A DNA stretch of 64,000 nucleotides from Shimia aestuarii (GCF_022814865.1 NZ_JAKVRD010000008.1:62001-126000); one strand, 5' to 3'; positions 42,611 through 52,508 are shown, counted from the first letter of the stretch. Notes: a model not told the origin generated them from the sequence alone. Program-made: numbers and translations.

Positions 42611-45536
42611 GCACACGCCCTCCTTCGGGATCAAGGAACACCGGATCGCAGACCTTGCAGCGCGTGGTCACGCCACGCAAATGATCGACCATCGTGATCT
42701 CTTCGCCATGCCGCGCCCGCCCATTGCGCAGGAACGCAAGGCCAAGCGACGTTTCTAGCGTCGGAGAGAAACAGACCGAAGTGACATAGCCTTGCGCGTT
42801 GCTACGCACCGGCTCGGCGCCCGGCTCAAACAAATGTGCCCCTGCCGTGATCTGTTTCACAACGCCCACCGGCATGAGGCCGACCAACTGCTCGCGCTCT
42901 TCGCCCGAAAGGCCGGGACGCTCGCTCATCGTCTTGCCGATACAGTCCTTCTTGGCACTGACCAACCGTCCCATACCGATATCATCTGCCGTCACCCGGC
43001 CATGGATTTCCGCATGGGTGATAAAGCCCTTCTCGATCCGAAGCACGTTGAGCGCCTCCATCCCGTAGGCCCCGCCGCCCATCGCTTCGGCGCGCTCGAG
43101 CAAGAGCTTGAACAGGCTCTCGCCATAGCGCGCCGGGACCGCGATCTCGTAGGCATGTTCGCCGCTAAAGGAAATCCGGAACAACCGCCCCGCCACACCG
43201 CCAATCGTGGCCGGCCCGCAGCCCATGAAGGGAAAGCTCTCATTGTCGATCTCTTCCGCCACGATCCCATTCAGGAGGTCGCGCGATTTCGGCCCGGCAA
43301 CGGCGAACTGCGCCCATTGCTCCGTCACCGAGATCATCGCCACGTCGAGATCAGGACAGAGGCACTGATGCACATATTCGAGATGGCGCATCACCTGCCC
43401 CGCCGCCGCGGTGGTCGTGGTCATCACGAAATGATCCTCCGCGATCCGCGCCGTCGTGCCGTCATCCATGACAAACCCGTCCTCTCGCAACATCAACCCA
43501 TAGCGCACCTTGCCGGGCTTCAGTGTCGAGAACGTGTTAGCATAAACGAAATCGAGGAATTGGCCCGCGTCCTTGCCTTGAATGTCGATCTTTCCGAGGG
43601 TCGATACATCGCAGACCCCGACCGTGCCACGCACCATGTTGACCTCGCGGTCACAGCTTTGCCGCCACGTGCGCTCGCCCGTCGCCGGGAAATAGCTCGG
43701 ACGATACCAAAGCCCCGCCTCGATCATCGGCGCTCCGCGCCGGACGCTCTCGGCGTGACTCGTCGTATGGCGTTGCGGCGCAAAGCCCGTGCCTTGCCCG
43801 CCCGCGCCAAACGCCGCGATGGCGACCGGAACAAAAGGCGGGCGGAAAGTCGTCGTGCCCGTCTCTTCGATCCCGCGCCCCGTCGCATCGGCAAGAACCG
43901 CAAGCGCTGCAACATTCGAGTTCTTGCCTTGATCCGGTGCCATGCCCTGCGTCGTATAGCGTTTCATATGCTCGACCGAGCGGAAATTCTCCTGTGCCGC
44001 GCCCTGCACATCTTTGACCGTCACGTCATTCTGGAAATCGAGCCACGCGCGCCCCTTGCCCGCAACCGCCCAAAGCGGCTCGATCCTGTAGGGGCTATCC
44101 TCACTCTCAGGCACCACGGATTTCTTTGCCTTCACACCCAGATCGCCTAGCGCCCGAAGCGCCGCTTCCGCGCCTTCGACAAAGGCCCGATGTGTCGAAA
44201 ACGCGCCGTTGCACGCGCCCACGGCCTCCAACCCCGGAATGGCTCCCGGCACAGGCACGAAAGAATGGATGCCGCCATGCCAATTCGGCCGCCCGTTCAT
44301 GTGGCACGTCAGATGCACCGTCGGGTTCCACCCGCCCGACATCGCGAGGCAATCGGTCTGGACCTTGTCGACGCTGCCATCGGCGCGCCGATAGCTCACC
44401 GCCTCAAGCCCCTTGCGCCCCTCGCTGCCACAAACTTCCGCGCCCTTTATAACCTCATAGCCCGCGCCCTCCGGCGCCTCCGCGCGGCTGTCGATCACGG
44501 CGGCCACATGCACGCCTGCATCGACAAGATCGCGCGCCGTGCGATGGGCATCGTCATTATTGGCAAAGATCGTGACACGCTGCCCCGGCGCCACGCCATA
44601 TCGGTTGAGATAGGTACGCACCGCGCTCGCCGTCATAATGCCGGGCCGGTCATTGTTCGGGAAAGCAACGGGCCGCTCAATCGCCCCCGCCGCGAGCACC
44701 GCGCGCTTGGCCACGATGCGCCAGAAACATTCGAGCGGCCGCCCCTCGCGCGCCGCAACATGATGCGACACTCGCTCCAGCGCGCCATAGGTGCCTTGGT
44801 CATAGGCCCCAGTGACAGAGGTGCGCGGCATGACCCGCACATTGGGCAGGCTCTCGAGTTCCCGCACCGTCTCTGCCGCCCAATCGGACCCGGCCATGCC
44901 GCCGACCTCGAACGTCTCACCATTGAGCCGCCCACCAAGAAGGCTGTCCTCGTCACAGAGGATCACATCCGCCCCCGCGCGCCCCGCCGTCAGCGCCGCC
45001 ATAAGCCCCGCAGGCCCCGCGCCGATCACCAGCAGATCACAGAAGGCAAACGCCTTCTCGTAATACTCCGCATTCGCCTTCCCGCTCAGCGCCCCGATCC
45101 CTGCCGAGCGACGAATGACCGGCTCATAGAGCTTTTCCCAAAACACCTTGGGCCACATGAAGGTCTTGTAGTAGAACCCCGCACCAAGGAAGGGCGCGAA
45201 CAGGTCGTTGACGCTCAGGAGGTCATAGTTGAGCGACGGCCAGCAATTCTGCGAGTGCGCCGCGAGGCCATCGTAGATTTCCTGCACCGTCGCGCGCACA
45301 TTCGGATCCTGCGTCGCGCCACTTCCAATGGTGACAAGCGCGCTGGATTCCTCGCTGCCGGCCCCCATAATGCCGCGCGGACGGTGATACTTGAACGACC
45401 GCGCGACAAGCTTCACATCATTGGCCAAGAGTGCCGAGGCCAGAGTATCGCCCTGAAATCCCTCTAGCTGCCTTCCGTCAAAGCTGAACCGAACTGGCGT
45501 GCCGTGATCGACAAGTCCTTTTCCCGCAATCCTCAT
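42603..45536 (-). CDS. soxA: Sarcosine oxidase alpha subunit
   Basis: A 977-residue subunit. The N-terminal ferredoxin-like fold (VRFSFDGRQLEGFQGDTLA) lacks cluster cysteines, as usual. A NAD-binding domain follows (DLLVIGAGPAGLMAALTAG), then the middle region, and from about residue 600 an aminomethyltransferase-like domain (GVCDVSTLGKIDIQGKDA; YGMEALNVLRIEKGF) that binds tetrahydrofolate. The enzyme oxidises sarcosine to glycine, with the methyl group going to 5,10-methylene-THF or formaldehyde and hydrogen peroxide formed. Its start overlaps soxD by ATGA. Confidence 0.97.
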   Translation of the reverse strand: MRIAGKGLVDHGTPVRFSFDGRQLEGFQGDTLASALLANDVKLVARSFKYHRPRGIMGAGSEESSALVTIGSGATQDPNVRATVQEIYDGLAAHSQNCWPSLNYDLLSVNDLFAPFLGAGFYYKTFMWPKVFWEKLYEPVIRRSAGIGALSGKANAEYYEKAFAFCDLLVIGAGPAGLMAALTAGRAGADVILCDEDSLLGGRLNGETFEVGGMAGSDWAAETVRELESLPNVRVMPRTSVTGAYDQGTYGALERVSHHVAAREGRPLECFWRIVAKRAVLAAGAIERPVAFPNNDRPGIMTASAVRTYLNRYGVAPGQRVTIFANNDDAHRTARDLVDAGVHVAAVIDSRAEAPEGAGYEVIKGAEVCGSEGRKGLEAVSYRRADGSVDKVQTDCLAMSGGWNPTVHLTCHMNGRPNWHGGIHSFVPVPGAIPGLEAVGACNGAFSTHRAFVEGAEAALRALGDLGVKAKKSVVPESEDSPYRIEPLWAVAGKGRAWLDFQNDVTVKDVQGAAQENFRSVEHMKRYTTQGMAPDQGKNSNVAALAVLADATGRGIEETGTTTFRPPFVPVAIAAFGAGGQGTGFAPQRHTTSHAESVRRGAPMIEAGLWYRPSYFPATGERTWRQSCDREVNMVRGTVGVCDVSTLGKIDIQGKDAGQFLDFVYANTFSTLKPGKVRYGLMLREDGFVMDDGTTARIAEDHFVMTTTTAAAGQVMRHLEYVHQCLCPDLDVAMISVTEQWAQFAVAGPKSRDLLNGIVAEEIDNESFPFMGCGPATIGGVAGRLFRISFSGEHAYEIAVPARYGESLFKLLLERAEAMGGGAYGMEALNVLRIEKGFITHAEIHGRVTADDIGMGRLVSAKKDCIGKTMSERPGLSGEEREQLVGLMPVGVVKQITAGAHLFEPGAEPVRSNAQGYVTSVCFSPTLETSLGLAFLRNGRARHGEEITMVDHLRGVTTRCKVCDPVFLDPEGGRVRG

Positions 45537-45817
45537 GACGCGCCCTCCACGAGCTTGCGCCTGCGTTTCTCGGCAAGTTCGGTCTTCAGGACCTCATGCG
45601 TGACCGTATTGCGCGTCACGACGACCCAAGCCGCACAGCCCGCTTCGTGATACCAGAGGTCGCGGGTCACCCCCGCCGGGTTGTCCCGAAGGTGCAAATA
45701 TGTGTCCCAAGCGTGGTCGCCCGCCTCCGGGTCCGGCCGCTCGAGGAGCACCGCATCGCCCACGTAGTAGAATTCCCGCCTGTCACGTTCCCCGCAGAGG
45801 GGGCATTTGATCCGCAT
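45533..45817 (-). CDS. soxD: Sarcosine oxidase delta subunit
   Basis: A 94-residue zinc-binding subunit starting MRIKCPLCGERDRREF, with RDNPAGVTRDLWYHEAGC as the second family block. GGAGGG precedes ATG 45817. It lies 13 bp after soxB and overlaps soxA by ATGA, in the standard soxBDAG order. Confidence 0.96.
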   Translation of the reverse strand: MRIKCPLCGERDRREFYYVGDAVLLERPDPEAGDHAWDTYLHLRDNPAGVTRDLWYHEAGCAAWVVVTRNTVTHEVLKTELAEKRRRKLVEGAS

Positions 45818-45830
45818 GGTGTGTCCCTCC

Positions 45831-47087
45831 TCAGTGCAGGTTATGCTGAGAGCCGGTGCCCTCTTCATCCATGATGTTGATCCCCGTCCGGAACCGGTCG
45901 AGGCGGAACTTCTCGGCGACCTCGTGGGGCGTGTTCGTGGCCATCAGATGCGCCATGCACCAGCCCGACGCCGGCACCGCCTTGAACCCGCCGTAGTTCC
46001 AGCCACAATCGATATAAAGCCCCTCGATCCCGTCCATCTTGTCGATGATCGGGCTGCCATCCGGGGTCATGTCCATGATCCCGCCCCAACTTCGCAGGAT
46101 CTTTGCCTTGCCGATCATCGGCATGAGCGTCATCCCCGCCTCCATCACATGCTCCACCATCGGCAGGTTGCCGCGGCTCGCATAGGAGGCATAGAAATCA
46201 AGGTCGCCGCCAAACACCAGCCCGCCCTTGTCGGATTGGCTGATATAGAAATGCCCCATGCCGAAACTCACCACATGATCAATCACGGGCTTGAGCCCCT
46301 CGGTGACAAAGGCCTGCAAGATATGGCTCTCGACAGGCAGGCTCCGCCCCGCCATCGCCGCCACTTGACCAGAGCGCCCGGCGACAACGATCCCAACCTT
46401 GCCCGCTTTGATTGGCCCCTTGGTCGTCCGCACGCCTTTGACGACGCCGCCCTCGATATCAATGCCTGTGACTTCGCAGTTCTGGATCAGGTCAACGCCC
46501 CGTTCCGACGCCCCGCGTGCATAGCCCCAGGCAACCGCATCATGACGCGCCGTGCCGCCGCGCGGATGATAGAGCCCGCCATAGATCGGGAACCTCGCCT
46601 GTTCAAAATCGAGATAAGGCAGATGCTTGCGCACCCCAGCCTTATCGAGAAGGATCGCGTCATCGCCTTGATTGACCATCGCATTGCCGCGCCGCGCAAA
46701 GGCATCGCGCTGCCCATCGCTGTGAAACAGGTTGATGAGACCGCGCTGCGAATGCATCACGTTGTAGTTCAGCTCTTCCTCAAGCCCCTCCCAGAGCTTG
46801 AGTGAATGTGAATAGAATTCCGAATTACCCGGAAGAAAGTAGTTGGCGCGTACGATCGTCGTATTGCGCCCGACATTGCCGCCGCCAAGATAGCCCTTCT
46901 CCAGCACTGCGATATTCGTAATCCCGTGGTTACGGGCAAGGTAATAGGCCGTCGAAAGCCCATGCCCGCCGCCGCCGATAATGATCATGTCATAGGCGGG
47001 TTTGGGTTGCGCATCGCGCCAATGCGCCTGCCATCCCTTGTTACCGCTGAGGCCCTCCTTGAGAACCCGCAAGCCGGAAAACCGCAT
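45831..47087 (-). CDS. soxB: Sarcosine oxidase beta subunit
   Basis: A 418-residue flavoprotein starting MRFSGLRVLKEGLSG. The FAD dinucleotide fold is DMIIIGGGGHGLSTAYYLA, and the RGLINLFHSDGQRDAF region contains the conserved His used for covalent FMN. VFGGDLDFYASYA and DCGWNYGGFKAVPASGW complete the family pattern. It is the site of sarcosine oxidation. GGAGG lies 5 bp before ATG 47087. Confidence 0.97.
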   Translation of the reverse strand: MRFSGLRVLKEGLSGNKGWQAHWRDAQPKPAYDMIIIGGGGHGLSTAYYLARNHGITNIAVLEKGYLGGGNVGRNTTIVRANYFLPGNSEFYSHSLKLWEGLEEELNYNVMHSQRGLINLFHSDGQRDAFARRGNAMVNQGDDAILLDKAGVRKHLPYLDFEQARFPIYGGLYHPRGGTARHDAVAWGYARGASERGVDLIQNCEVTGIDIEGGVVKGVRTTKGPIKAGKVGIVVAGRSGQVAAMAGRSLPVESHILQAFVTEGLKPVIDHVVSFGMGHFYISQSDKGGLVFGGDLDFYASYASRGNLPMVEHVMEAGMTLMPMIGKAKILRSWGGIMDMTPDGSPIIDKMDGIEGLYIDCGWNYGGFKAVPASGWCMAHLMATNTPHEVAEKFRLDRFRTGINIMDEEGTGSQHNLH

Positions 47088-47219
47088 CTTGTCCTCCACA
47101 CATCGTCTGACCCGACTGAACCAAGTCCCGCCGAGCTTAGCAATGGGCGACCGCCCGCCAATCCGAAGTTTTCGACAGGAACCTGTCTACCAGCGACCAA
47201 CTCGCAACGAAGTCAGGCG

Positions 47220-47810
47220 CTAGTCCGGGCACGCCGCGTTGCGCTCTTCAAGCGTCAGGACACGCGGCGTACATGTCGCCGCACCATCCGCATCAAAGAA
47301 CGGTGCCATCGTCGCCGCACGACCAAGCTTTGCCCGCAAATGCCGCCGCATGATGTTGAACCCCGTGCGCGCAAATCCGTATTTGCGCACCGGTGGCCCC
47401 TCGCCCGTCGCACCTTCGGTAAAGGTCTCGGCAGTCAGCGGCCCAAGCGGGTCGCGCGCCTCCTCCGCCACGGTATGCACAAGCACGCCCGAGAAACAAA
47501 GCTTCGGACTGGGCAGCGTGTTGAACAACGGCGTGTTGCAGCACTCGGCATACCAACGCATCAGCCCCTTGGGAGAGAGGCGCAGGCAGGCCACATGCGT
47601 CGCGCCCTCGTCGATGCGAATATGGGCGGGGGTGGTCTGGTAGATGTCCGACCCACCCCGCGCATTCAACAAGTCCGAACGCCCAAGCGCATGCGCCGCT
47701 GTCTGGCAATCCTTGCAATAACAGGTGATCCGGCTGCCCGCTTTCCTGTCAATATCCACAAGCCTGCCGTTGACGGTGCCGCACGTGCAGGAGAACGGAA
47801 TGTCACCCAT
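47220..47810 (-). CDS. GFA-like (glutathione-dependent formaldehyde-activating type) protein
   Basis: A 196-residue zinc-binding protein with cysteine pairs typical of the GFA/DUF6151 fold: CTC (8-10), CYCKDC (30-35) and AECCN (about 88-92). It starts 3 bp after the glutamate dehydrogenase stop and lies 132 bp upstream of soxB on the same strand. Sarcosine oxidase can release formaldehyde, so a role in formaldehyde or thiol-adduct handling is tempting, but GFA proteins are functionally diverse and the catalytic role is unproven. Confidence 0.75.
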   Translation of the reverse strand: MGDIPFSCTCGTVNGRLVDIDRKAGSRITCYCKDCQTAAHALGRSDLLNARGGSDIYQTTPAHIRIDEGATHVACLRLSPKGLMRWYAECCNTPLFNTLPSPKLCFSGVLVHTVAEEARDPLGPLTAETFTEGATGEGPPVRKYGFARTGFNIMRRHLRAKLGRAATMAPFFDADGAATCTPRVLTLEERNAACPD

Positions 47811-47813
47811 GTG

Positions 47814-49244
47814 TCAGAGCCCTTTCGCCCGATAGCTTGCGGCCACCTTATCGATCGCCACGAGATAGGCCGCCGTGCGCAAATCGTCGACGTCGCCACG
47901 CTCGTGCCAAACATCGCGCATCGACTGGTAGGCGATCCGCATCGTATCATCGAGCCCCGAGCGCACAAGCTCAAGCTCATCCGCCCCGCGCAGGTACTTC
48001 TGCTTGAAGCTATCGGAAAGCGTATAGGTGTTGCCCATTGCCTCAGAGATCTTCTGAAGCTCGTCCACCACAAGCTGGTGGCGCGCTTCTTCTTGGCGGC
48101 GCTGCATCCGGCCAAAGCGGATGTGGCTGAGGTTCTTGACCCATTCAAAATACGAGACCGTCACGCCGCCCGCGTTGGCATACATGTCCGGAATGATGAC
48201 CGTGCCCTTGTCGCGCAGCACTTCATCCGCGCCTGCTGTCACCGGGCCGTTTGCCGCTTCGATGATGAGTGGCGCCTTGATCCGCGCAGCGTTGGAAAGG
48301 TTGATGACCCCCTCGAGCGCCGCCGGGATCAGGATATCGCATTCGCTCTCGAGAACCGACGCACCGTCTTCACTATGAAGCGCATCCGGGAACCCCGTGA
48401 CGCCACCATGTTTGACGATCCACGCCCGCACCGCCTCAACATCGAGACCCTTTTCGCTGAACAGGGCGCCATCATGTTCAATGATCCCGGTGATGATTGC
48501 ACCATCTTCTTCGCTCAGGAACTTCGCCGCGTGAAAGCCCACGTTGCCAAGGCCCTGCACGATGATGCGCTTCCCCTCGAGCGTCCCGGTCAGACCGGCT
48601 TTCTTCATGTCGCGCGGGTCACGGAAGAACTCGCGCAGCGCATATTGCACGCCGCGCCCCGTCGCCTCGACACGTCCCGCGATGCCGCCCGCATTGAGCG
48701 GCTTGCCGGTCACACAGGCGACCGCGTTGATGTCGGTCGTGTTCATCCGCGCATATTGGTCAGCGATCCACGCCATCTCGCGCTCGCCCGTTCCCATGTC
48801 CGGCGCCGGGACGTTCTGCGATGGATGGATCATGTCACGCTTGGCAAGCTCATAGGCGAACCGTCGGGTGATCCGCTCAAGCTCGTGCTCGTCATACTGG
48901 CGCGGGTCGATGCAAAGCCCGCCCTTGGAGCCGCCGAACGGCGCTTCGACCAGGGCGCACTTATAGGTCATCAGCGCCGCCAGCGCCTCGACCTCGTCTT
49001 GGTTCACCGCGCTGGCATAGCGGATGCCGCCCTTGACCGGTTCCTTATGCTCGGAATGAACCGAGCGATAGCCAGTGAACGTATGGATTTCCCCACGCAG
49101 TCGCACACCAAAGCGAACGGTATATGTCGCGTTGCAGACCCGGATTTTCTCTTCAAGCCCGGGCGACAGGTCCATCAACGCCACCGCGCGGTTGAACATG
49201 AGGTCTACGCTCTCGCGAAAACTCGGCTCTTTTGGAATTGTCAT
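47814..49244 (-). CDS. gdhA: Glutamate dehydrogenase (Glu/Leu/Phe/Val family)
   Basis: A 476-residue NAD(P)-dependent enzyme interconverting glutamate and 2-oxoglutarate plus ammonium. The substrate site is KGGIRY, with the catalytic lysine in EAPFGGSKGG and the aspartate in PAPDMGTG. The NAD fold is IIVQGLGNVGFHAA, and DMYANAGGVTVSYFEW is the C-terminal signature. GGGAGG precedes ATG 49244. The longer open frame upstream reads through the intergenic region and is rejected. NAD versus NADP preference is not clear. Confidence 0.94.
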   Translation of the reverse strand: MTIPKEPSFRESVDLMFNRAVALMDLSPGLEEKIRVCNATYTVRFGVRLRGEIHTFTGYRSVHSEHKEPVKGGIRYASAVNQDEVEALAALMTYKCALVEAPFGGSKGGLCIDPRQYDEHELERITRRFAYELAKRDMIHPSQNVPAPDMGTGEREMAWIADQYARMNTTDINAVACVTGKPLNAGGIAGRVEATGRGVQYALREFFRDPRDMKKAGLTGTLEGKRIIVQGLGNVGFHAAKFLSEEDGAIITGIIEHDGALFSEKGLDVEAVRAWIVKHGGVTGFPDALHSEDGASVLESECDILIPAALEGVINLSNAARIKAPLIIEAANGPVTAGADEVLRDKGTVIIPDMYANAGGVTVSYFEWVKNLSHIRFGRMQRRQEEARHQLVVDELQKISEAMGNTYTLSDSFKQKYLRGADELELVRSGLDDTMRIAYQSMRDVWHERGDVDDLRTAAYLVAIDKVAASYRAKGL

Positions 49245-49570
49245 GTCTACGGCCTCCCTCAGCCACGTCATTTGCGCGACTCGATGCCGCACCCCTCCCT
49301 GCGACCCTACAAAGACCTGCGTCCGAATTGCGAGGGGGAAAAACAACAAACTGCCTGTATTTTTGGCAGAACCCCATTTCGAAACAATCACATCAGAAAC
49401 CCGGCAATTGTCCTCACGCCCTTGTAAATATGAGGAAAATTTGTGCGAAAACCCCATTCCCGCGCCAGTTCAGCCCAAGTTCCGCCCCATTTGAAAGGGA
49501 TATTCAGCTAGGGCCGAAGTGCGTCGAGTCGCTCGATTTACCTTCGCGTCAAGAAGCTCAGGTGAAGAAA
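49245..49570. other. 326-bp divergent intergenic region
   Basis: The gap between gdh and the TadG-like gene is less GC-rich than its flanks. It holds a 5-bp hairpin CTGCC-TGTATTTTT-GGCAG (49351-49369) and an AT-rich TGTAAATATGAGGAAAATTTG stretch (starting near 49425) that may hold the tad promoter. I see no convincing gene or known operator. Confidence 0.5.
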
Positions 49571-51418
49571 ATGCCGACCAAGACAACCAAGACCATCAAC
49601 GCCGTGCGCGAACGGCTTTCCCGTTTTCGTCATGATGAAAGCGGTGTGCTCGTCGGGTTCTCAGTATTCCTTTTTCTGATCATTCTGCTCGTGGGCGGGA
49701 TCGGCATCGACCTTATGCGCTCGGAAATGAACCGCACCCGGATGCAGCACACGCTTGACCGCGCCGTGCTCGCCGCCGCCGATATGGGCCAGACCCTCGA
49801 CCCCAAATCCGTGGTGCGTGACTATTTCGCCAAATCCAACCTGAGCGAAACACTGACCTATCTCGACGATGACACCGGGCTGAACTACCGCGTCGTCACC
49901 GCCCGCGCCAAGCGCGACACCAAGACCAACTTCATGAAACTCGCCGGGATCGACACGTTGAGCGCTGTCGCTGCGGGTCGCGCCGAGGAACGGATCGGCG
50001 GCGTCGAGATCTCCCTCGTTCTCGACGTATCCGGCTCCATGAACAGCAACAGCCGCCTGTCGAACCTCAAGGTCGCCGCCAAGGATTTCATCGACACGAT
50101 GGATGCCAATACCGAGGACGGCAAACTTTCGATCTCCATCGTCCCCTACGCGACACAGGTGTCCGCCTCGAAAAAGCTCTTCGATACGCTCAACGCCTCG
50201 ATTTCCGGCAATATGGACGTGGACACCGTCATCAATCCGAACGCGAGCGGTGTGGAAGCAGCGGCGAACCAGCAAGGCTATTCGCATTGCATCCATTTCG
50301 ACGCGGAAGACTTCGACACGACCGAGCTTGACCCGGACGAGCGCTGGACCCAAGCCATGCATTTCAGCCCGTGGAGCGATTATGACGGGCGCGACAATGA
50401 TCCCAAACAATTGGTTCAGACACCGGTATGCCGCACCGATAGCGGCAGCGAGATCATGGCGCTGGAGAAGAACAAGACCACGCTCAAGAACTACATCAAC
50501 GGCCTCTGGGCCGGTGGCAATACGTCGATTGACGTCGGGATGAAATGGGGCGTTGCGATGCTTGACCCCTCGACCCAGGACATCATCGACTACCTGATCG
50601 ACGAGGACGTGATTTCTGATGATTTCGTAGACCGCCCAACCCGCTACGAGGATGGCGACGCGCTCAAGGTGATTGTGCTCATGACCGATGGTCAGAACAC
50701 GAGCCAATACTACGTGCACGATGACTTCCGCTCGGGGGCGTCCAACATCTGGTGGAACGATCAGGAAGAGATCTATTCCGTCTATGTCGGCACGGATATC
50801 TACGACAGCAACGACAACGACGACTACACCGACGAGCTCTACTACTGGCCCGGTCACAACGACCAGAATGGCGACTGGCAGGAAGGCTGGTACGATCACC
50901 CCTATGGCAACGGCGAGATCACGACGACCGAATGGATCGAGCATGTCGAAACCTATTGTAAACGCTACTACACGCGGGGCTGGCGCAAGGGCCAATGTAA
51001 GAAGTGGGGCAACCAGACCTCCTATGAGGAGATCACGACAACCGTTTCCGAGAACGGCGAAGCGATCCAGCTGCAATACCCCGATCTCTGGGCCTATACC
51101 TCTCTCGAGTGGAACGTCGAAGAGCACTACGAGCCCTGGATGAATGACAATGACGCCTGGGACGACTGGTTCTATGACGTGCGCAAATCCATCGGCAACT
51201 CGACCAAGAACGCCCGCACCAAGGCGATCTGTGACGCCGCCAAGGCCAAGAACATCGTGGTCTTCACCATCGGTTTCGAAGCCCCCTCCAACGGGCGTGC
51301 CGTGCTCAAAGACTGTGCCAGCACCGACGCGCACTATTTCGACGTGGACGGGCTTGAAATCTCCGATGCCTTCTCGGCCATCGCCTCTTCCATCGCCCAG
51401 CTGAAGTTGACCCAATGA
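49571..51418 (+). CDS. tadG: TadG-like protein with von Willebrand A domain
   Basis: A 615-residue protein. A TadE/G N-terminus has one membrane helix (about 27-47), followed by a vWA domain with an intact MIDAS: DVSGSM (152-157), Thr318 and TDG (372-374). Between MIDAS element three and the last strands lies a 155-residue insert (about 378-535) very rich in Trp, Tyr, Asp and Glu. TadG-type proteins are Flp pilus or envelope-associated pseudopilin-like factors. ATG 49571 is chosen since the upstream frame crosses the intergenic region. It overlaps the following TadE-like gene by ATGA. Confidence 0.85.
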   Translation: MPTKTTKTINAVRERLSRFRHDESGVLVGFSVFLFLIILLVGGIGIDLMRSEMNRTRMQHTLDRAVLAAADMGQTLDPKSVVRDYFAKSNLSETLTYLDDDTGLNYRVVTARAKRDTKTNFMKLAGIDTLSAVAAGRAEERIGGVEISLVLDVSGSMNSNSRLSNLKVAAKDFIDTMDANTEDGKLSISIVPYATQVSASKKLFDTLNASISGNMDVDTVINPNASGVEAAANQQGYSHCIHFDAEDFDTTELDPDERWTQAMHFSPWSDYDGRDNDPKQLVQTPVCRTDSGSEIMALEKNKTTLKNYINGLWAGGNTSIDVGMKWGVAMLDPSTQDIIDYLIDEDVISDDFVDRPTRYEDGDALKVIVLMTDGQNTSQYYVHDDFRSGASNIWWNDQEEIYSVYVGTDIYDSNDNDDYTDELYYWPGHNDQNGDWQEGWYDHPYGNGEITTTEWIEHVETYCKRYYTRGWRKGQCKKWGNQTSYEEITTTVSENGEAIQLQYPDLWAYTSLEWNVEEHYEPWMNDNDAWDDWFYDVRKSIGNSTKNARTKAICDAAKAKNIVVFTIGFEAPSNGRAVLKDCASTDAHYFDVDGLEISDAFSAIASSIAQLKLTQ

Positions 51419-51939
51419 AACGCCTGCTGACCATATTCCGCCGGGACGATCGCGGTCATGCCTCGATCGAATTCGTGATCATGTTCCCGCTCTTCTTCTG
51501 GATCATGGTTTCGGCCATCGACATCGGCATCATTACAATGCGTTCGGCACTGCTTGAGCGCGCCCTCGATGTGGTTGTGCGCGACATCCGGCTATCAACG
51601 GGCACCGCCCCCGACCATGACGAGATCCGCCGCCGGATCTGCGCCGAAAACGCCGTGGTGAAGGACTGCACCGAGAACCTCATGCTCGAAATGCAAATCG
51701 TCGACATGCGCGCCTGGAGCGACCTGCCCAGTCGCACGACCTGCACCAACCAAGCTGAGGAAACCCAGCCTCTGACAACCTTTGAGAACGGCATGGACAA
51801 CGAGCTGATGATCCTGCGCGCCTGTGCCAAGATCACACCGATGTTCGGGGAACAGGGCATCGGCCCCTATCTCAACAAAGACAGCAACGGCGACGTCGCG
51901 ATCTTCGCGCTCTCCGCCTTCGTGCAGGAACCGAGGTAA
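51415..51939 (+). CDS. TadE-like pseudopilin (first)
   Basis: A 174-residue protein with the TadE N-terminus RRDDRGHASIEFVIMFPLFF: the conserved Glu in the hydrophobic segment, then one membrane helix (about 18-40). The mature part has four cysteines. The start overlaps the TadG-like stop by ATGA. It is likely processed like a type IV prepilin-related minor component (family inference). Confidence 0.83.
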   Translation: MKRLLTIFRRDDRGHASIEFVIMFPLFFWIMVSAIDIGIITMRSALLERALDVVVRDIRLSTGTAPDHDEIRRRICAENAVVKDCTENLMLEMQIVDMRAWSDLPSRTTCTNQAEETQPLTTFENGMDNELMILRACAKITPMFGEQGIGPYLNKDSNGDVAIFALSAFVQEPR

Positions 51940-51944
51940 GACAC

Positions 51945-52508
51945 ATGTGGATCAGGCTTATATCCGCCCTCAAGCAGTTCCGCGATGACACCCGCGGCTC
52001 GGTCGCCGTCGAAGCGGCGATCATCCTGCCCATGTTGCTGTGGGCCTATGTCGCGATGTTCGTCTTCTTCGACGCCTACAAGACCCGTTCCATGACCGAA
52101 AAGGCCGCTTTCACGATTTCCGACATGCTCTCGCGCGAGACCGCGGCGATTGACGATTACTACCTCGGCAGCACCCGCAAACTCTTTGACCTGTTGGCAC
52201 AGTCAGACTCGCCCTCGGGTCTTCGTGTCACGGTCGTAAGCTATAGCGGAGTGACACAGGAACATTCGCTCGAATGGTCGAAATCGATCGGCAACATGGA
52301 CGAGTTGCAAGCCCCGAACCTCTCGGATTTCGTCGTCCGTCTCCCGGCGATTGCGGCCGGAGAAAGCATCATCGTGGTGGAAACCCTGTCCACTTATGAA
52401 CCGGCGCTGAATGTCGGCCTCGGGGACAACACGATCGAGACCTTCATCTTCACCCGCCCGCGTTTCGCGCCCCAGCTTGTCTGGAGCGATGGCGACAACA
52501 ACGTCTAG
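51945..52508 (+). CDS. TadE-like pseudopilin (second)
   Basis: A 187-residue protein with RDDTRGSVAVEAAIILPML followed by one membrane helix (about 25-45), the TadE pattern with conserved Glu. The mature part is cysteine-free. It starts 5 bp after the first TadE-like gene and ends tail-to-tail with the next gene over a CTAG. Confidence 0.83.
   Translation: MWIRLISALKQFRDDTRGSVAVEAAIILPMLLWAYVAMFVFFDAYKTRSMTEKAAFTISDMLSRETAAIDDYYLGSTRKLFDLLAQSDSPSGLRVTVVSYSGVTQEHSLEWSKSIGNMDELQAPNLSDFVVRLPAIAAGESIIVVETLSTYEPALNVGLGDNTIETFIFTRPRFAPQLVWSDGDNNV

Noticed and set aside
43000-44150. Long plus-strand frames opposite soxA
   Set aside because: Arg/His/Pro-rich shadows of the sarcosine oxidase alpha gene.
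49245-49457. 71-residue N-terminal extension of glutamate dehydrogenase
   Set aside because: It reads through an intergenic region, lacks family similarity, and GGGAGG precedes the internal ATG at 49244.
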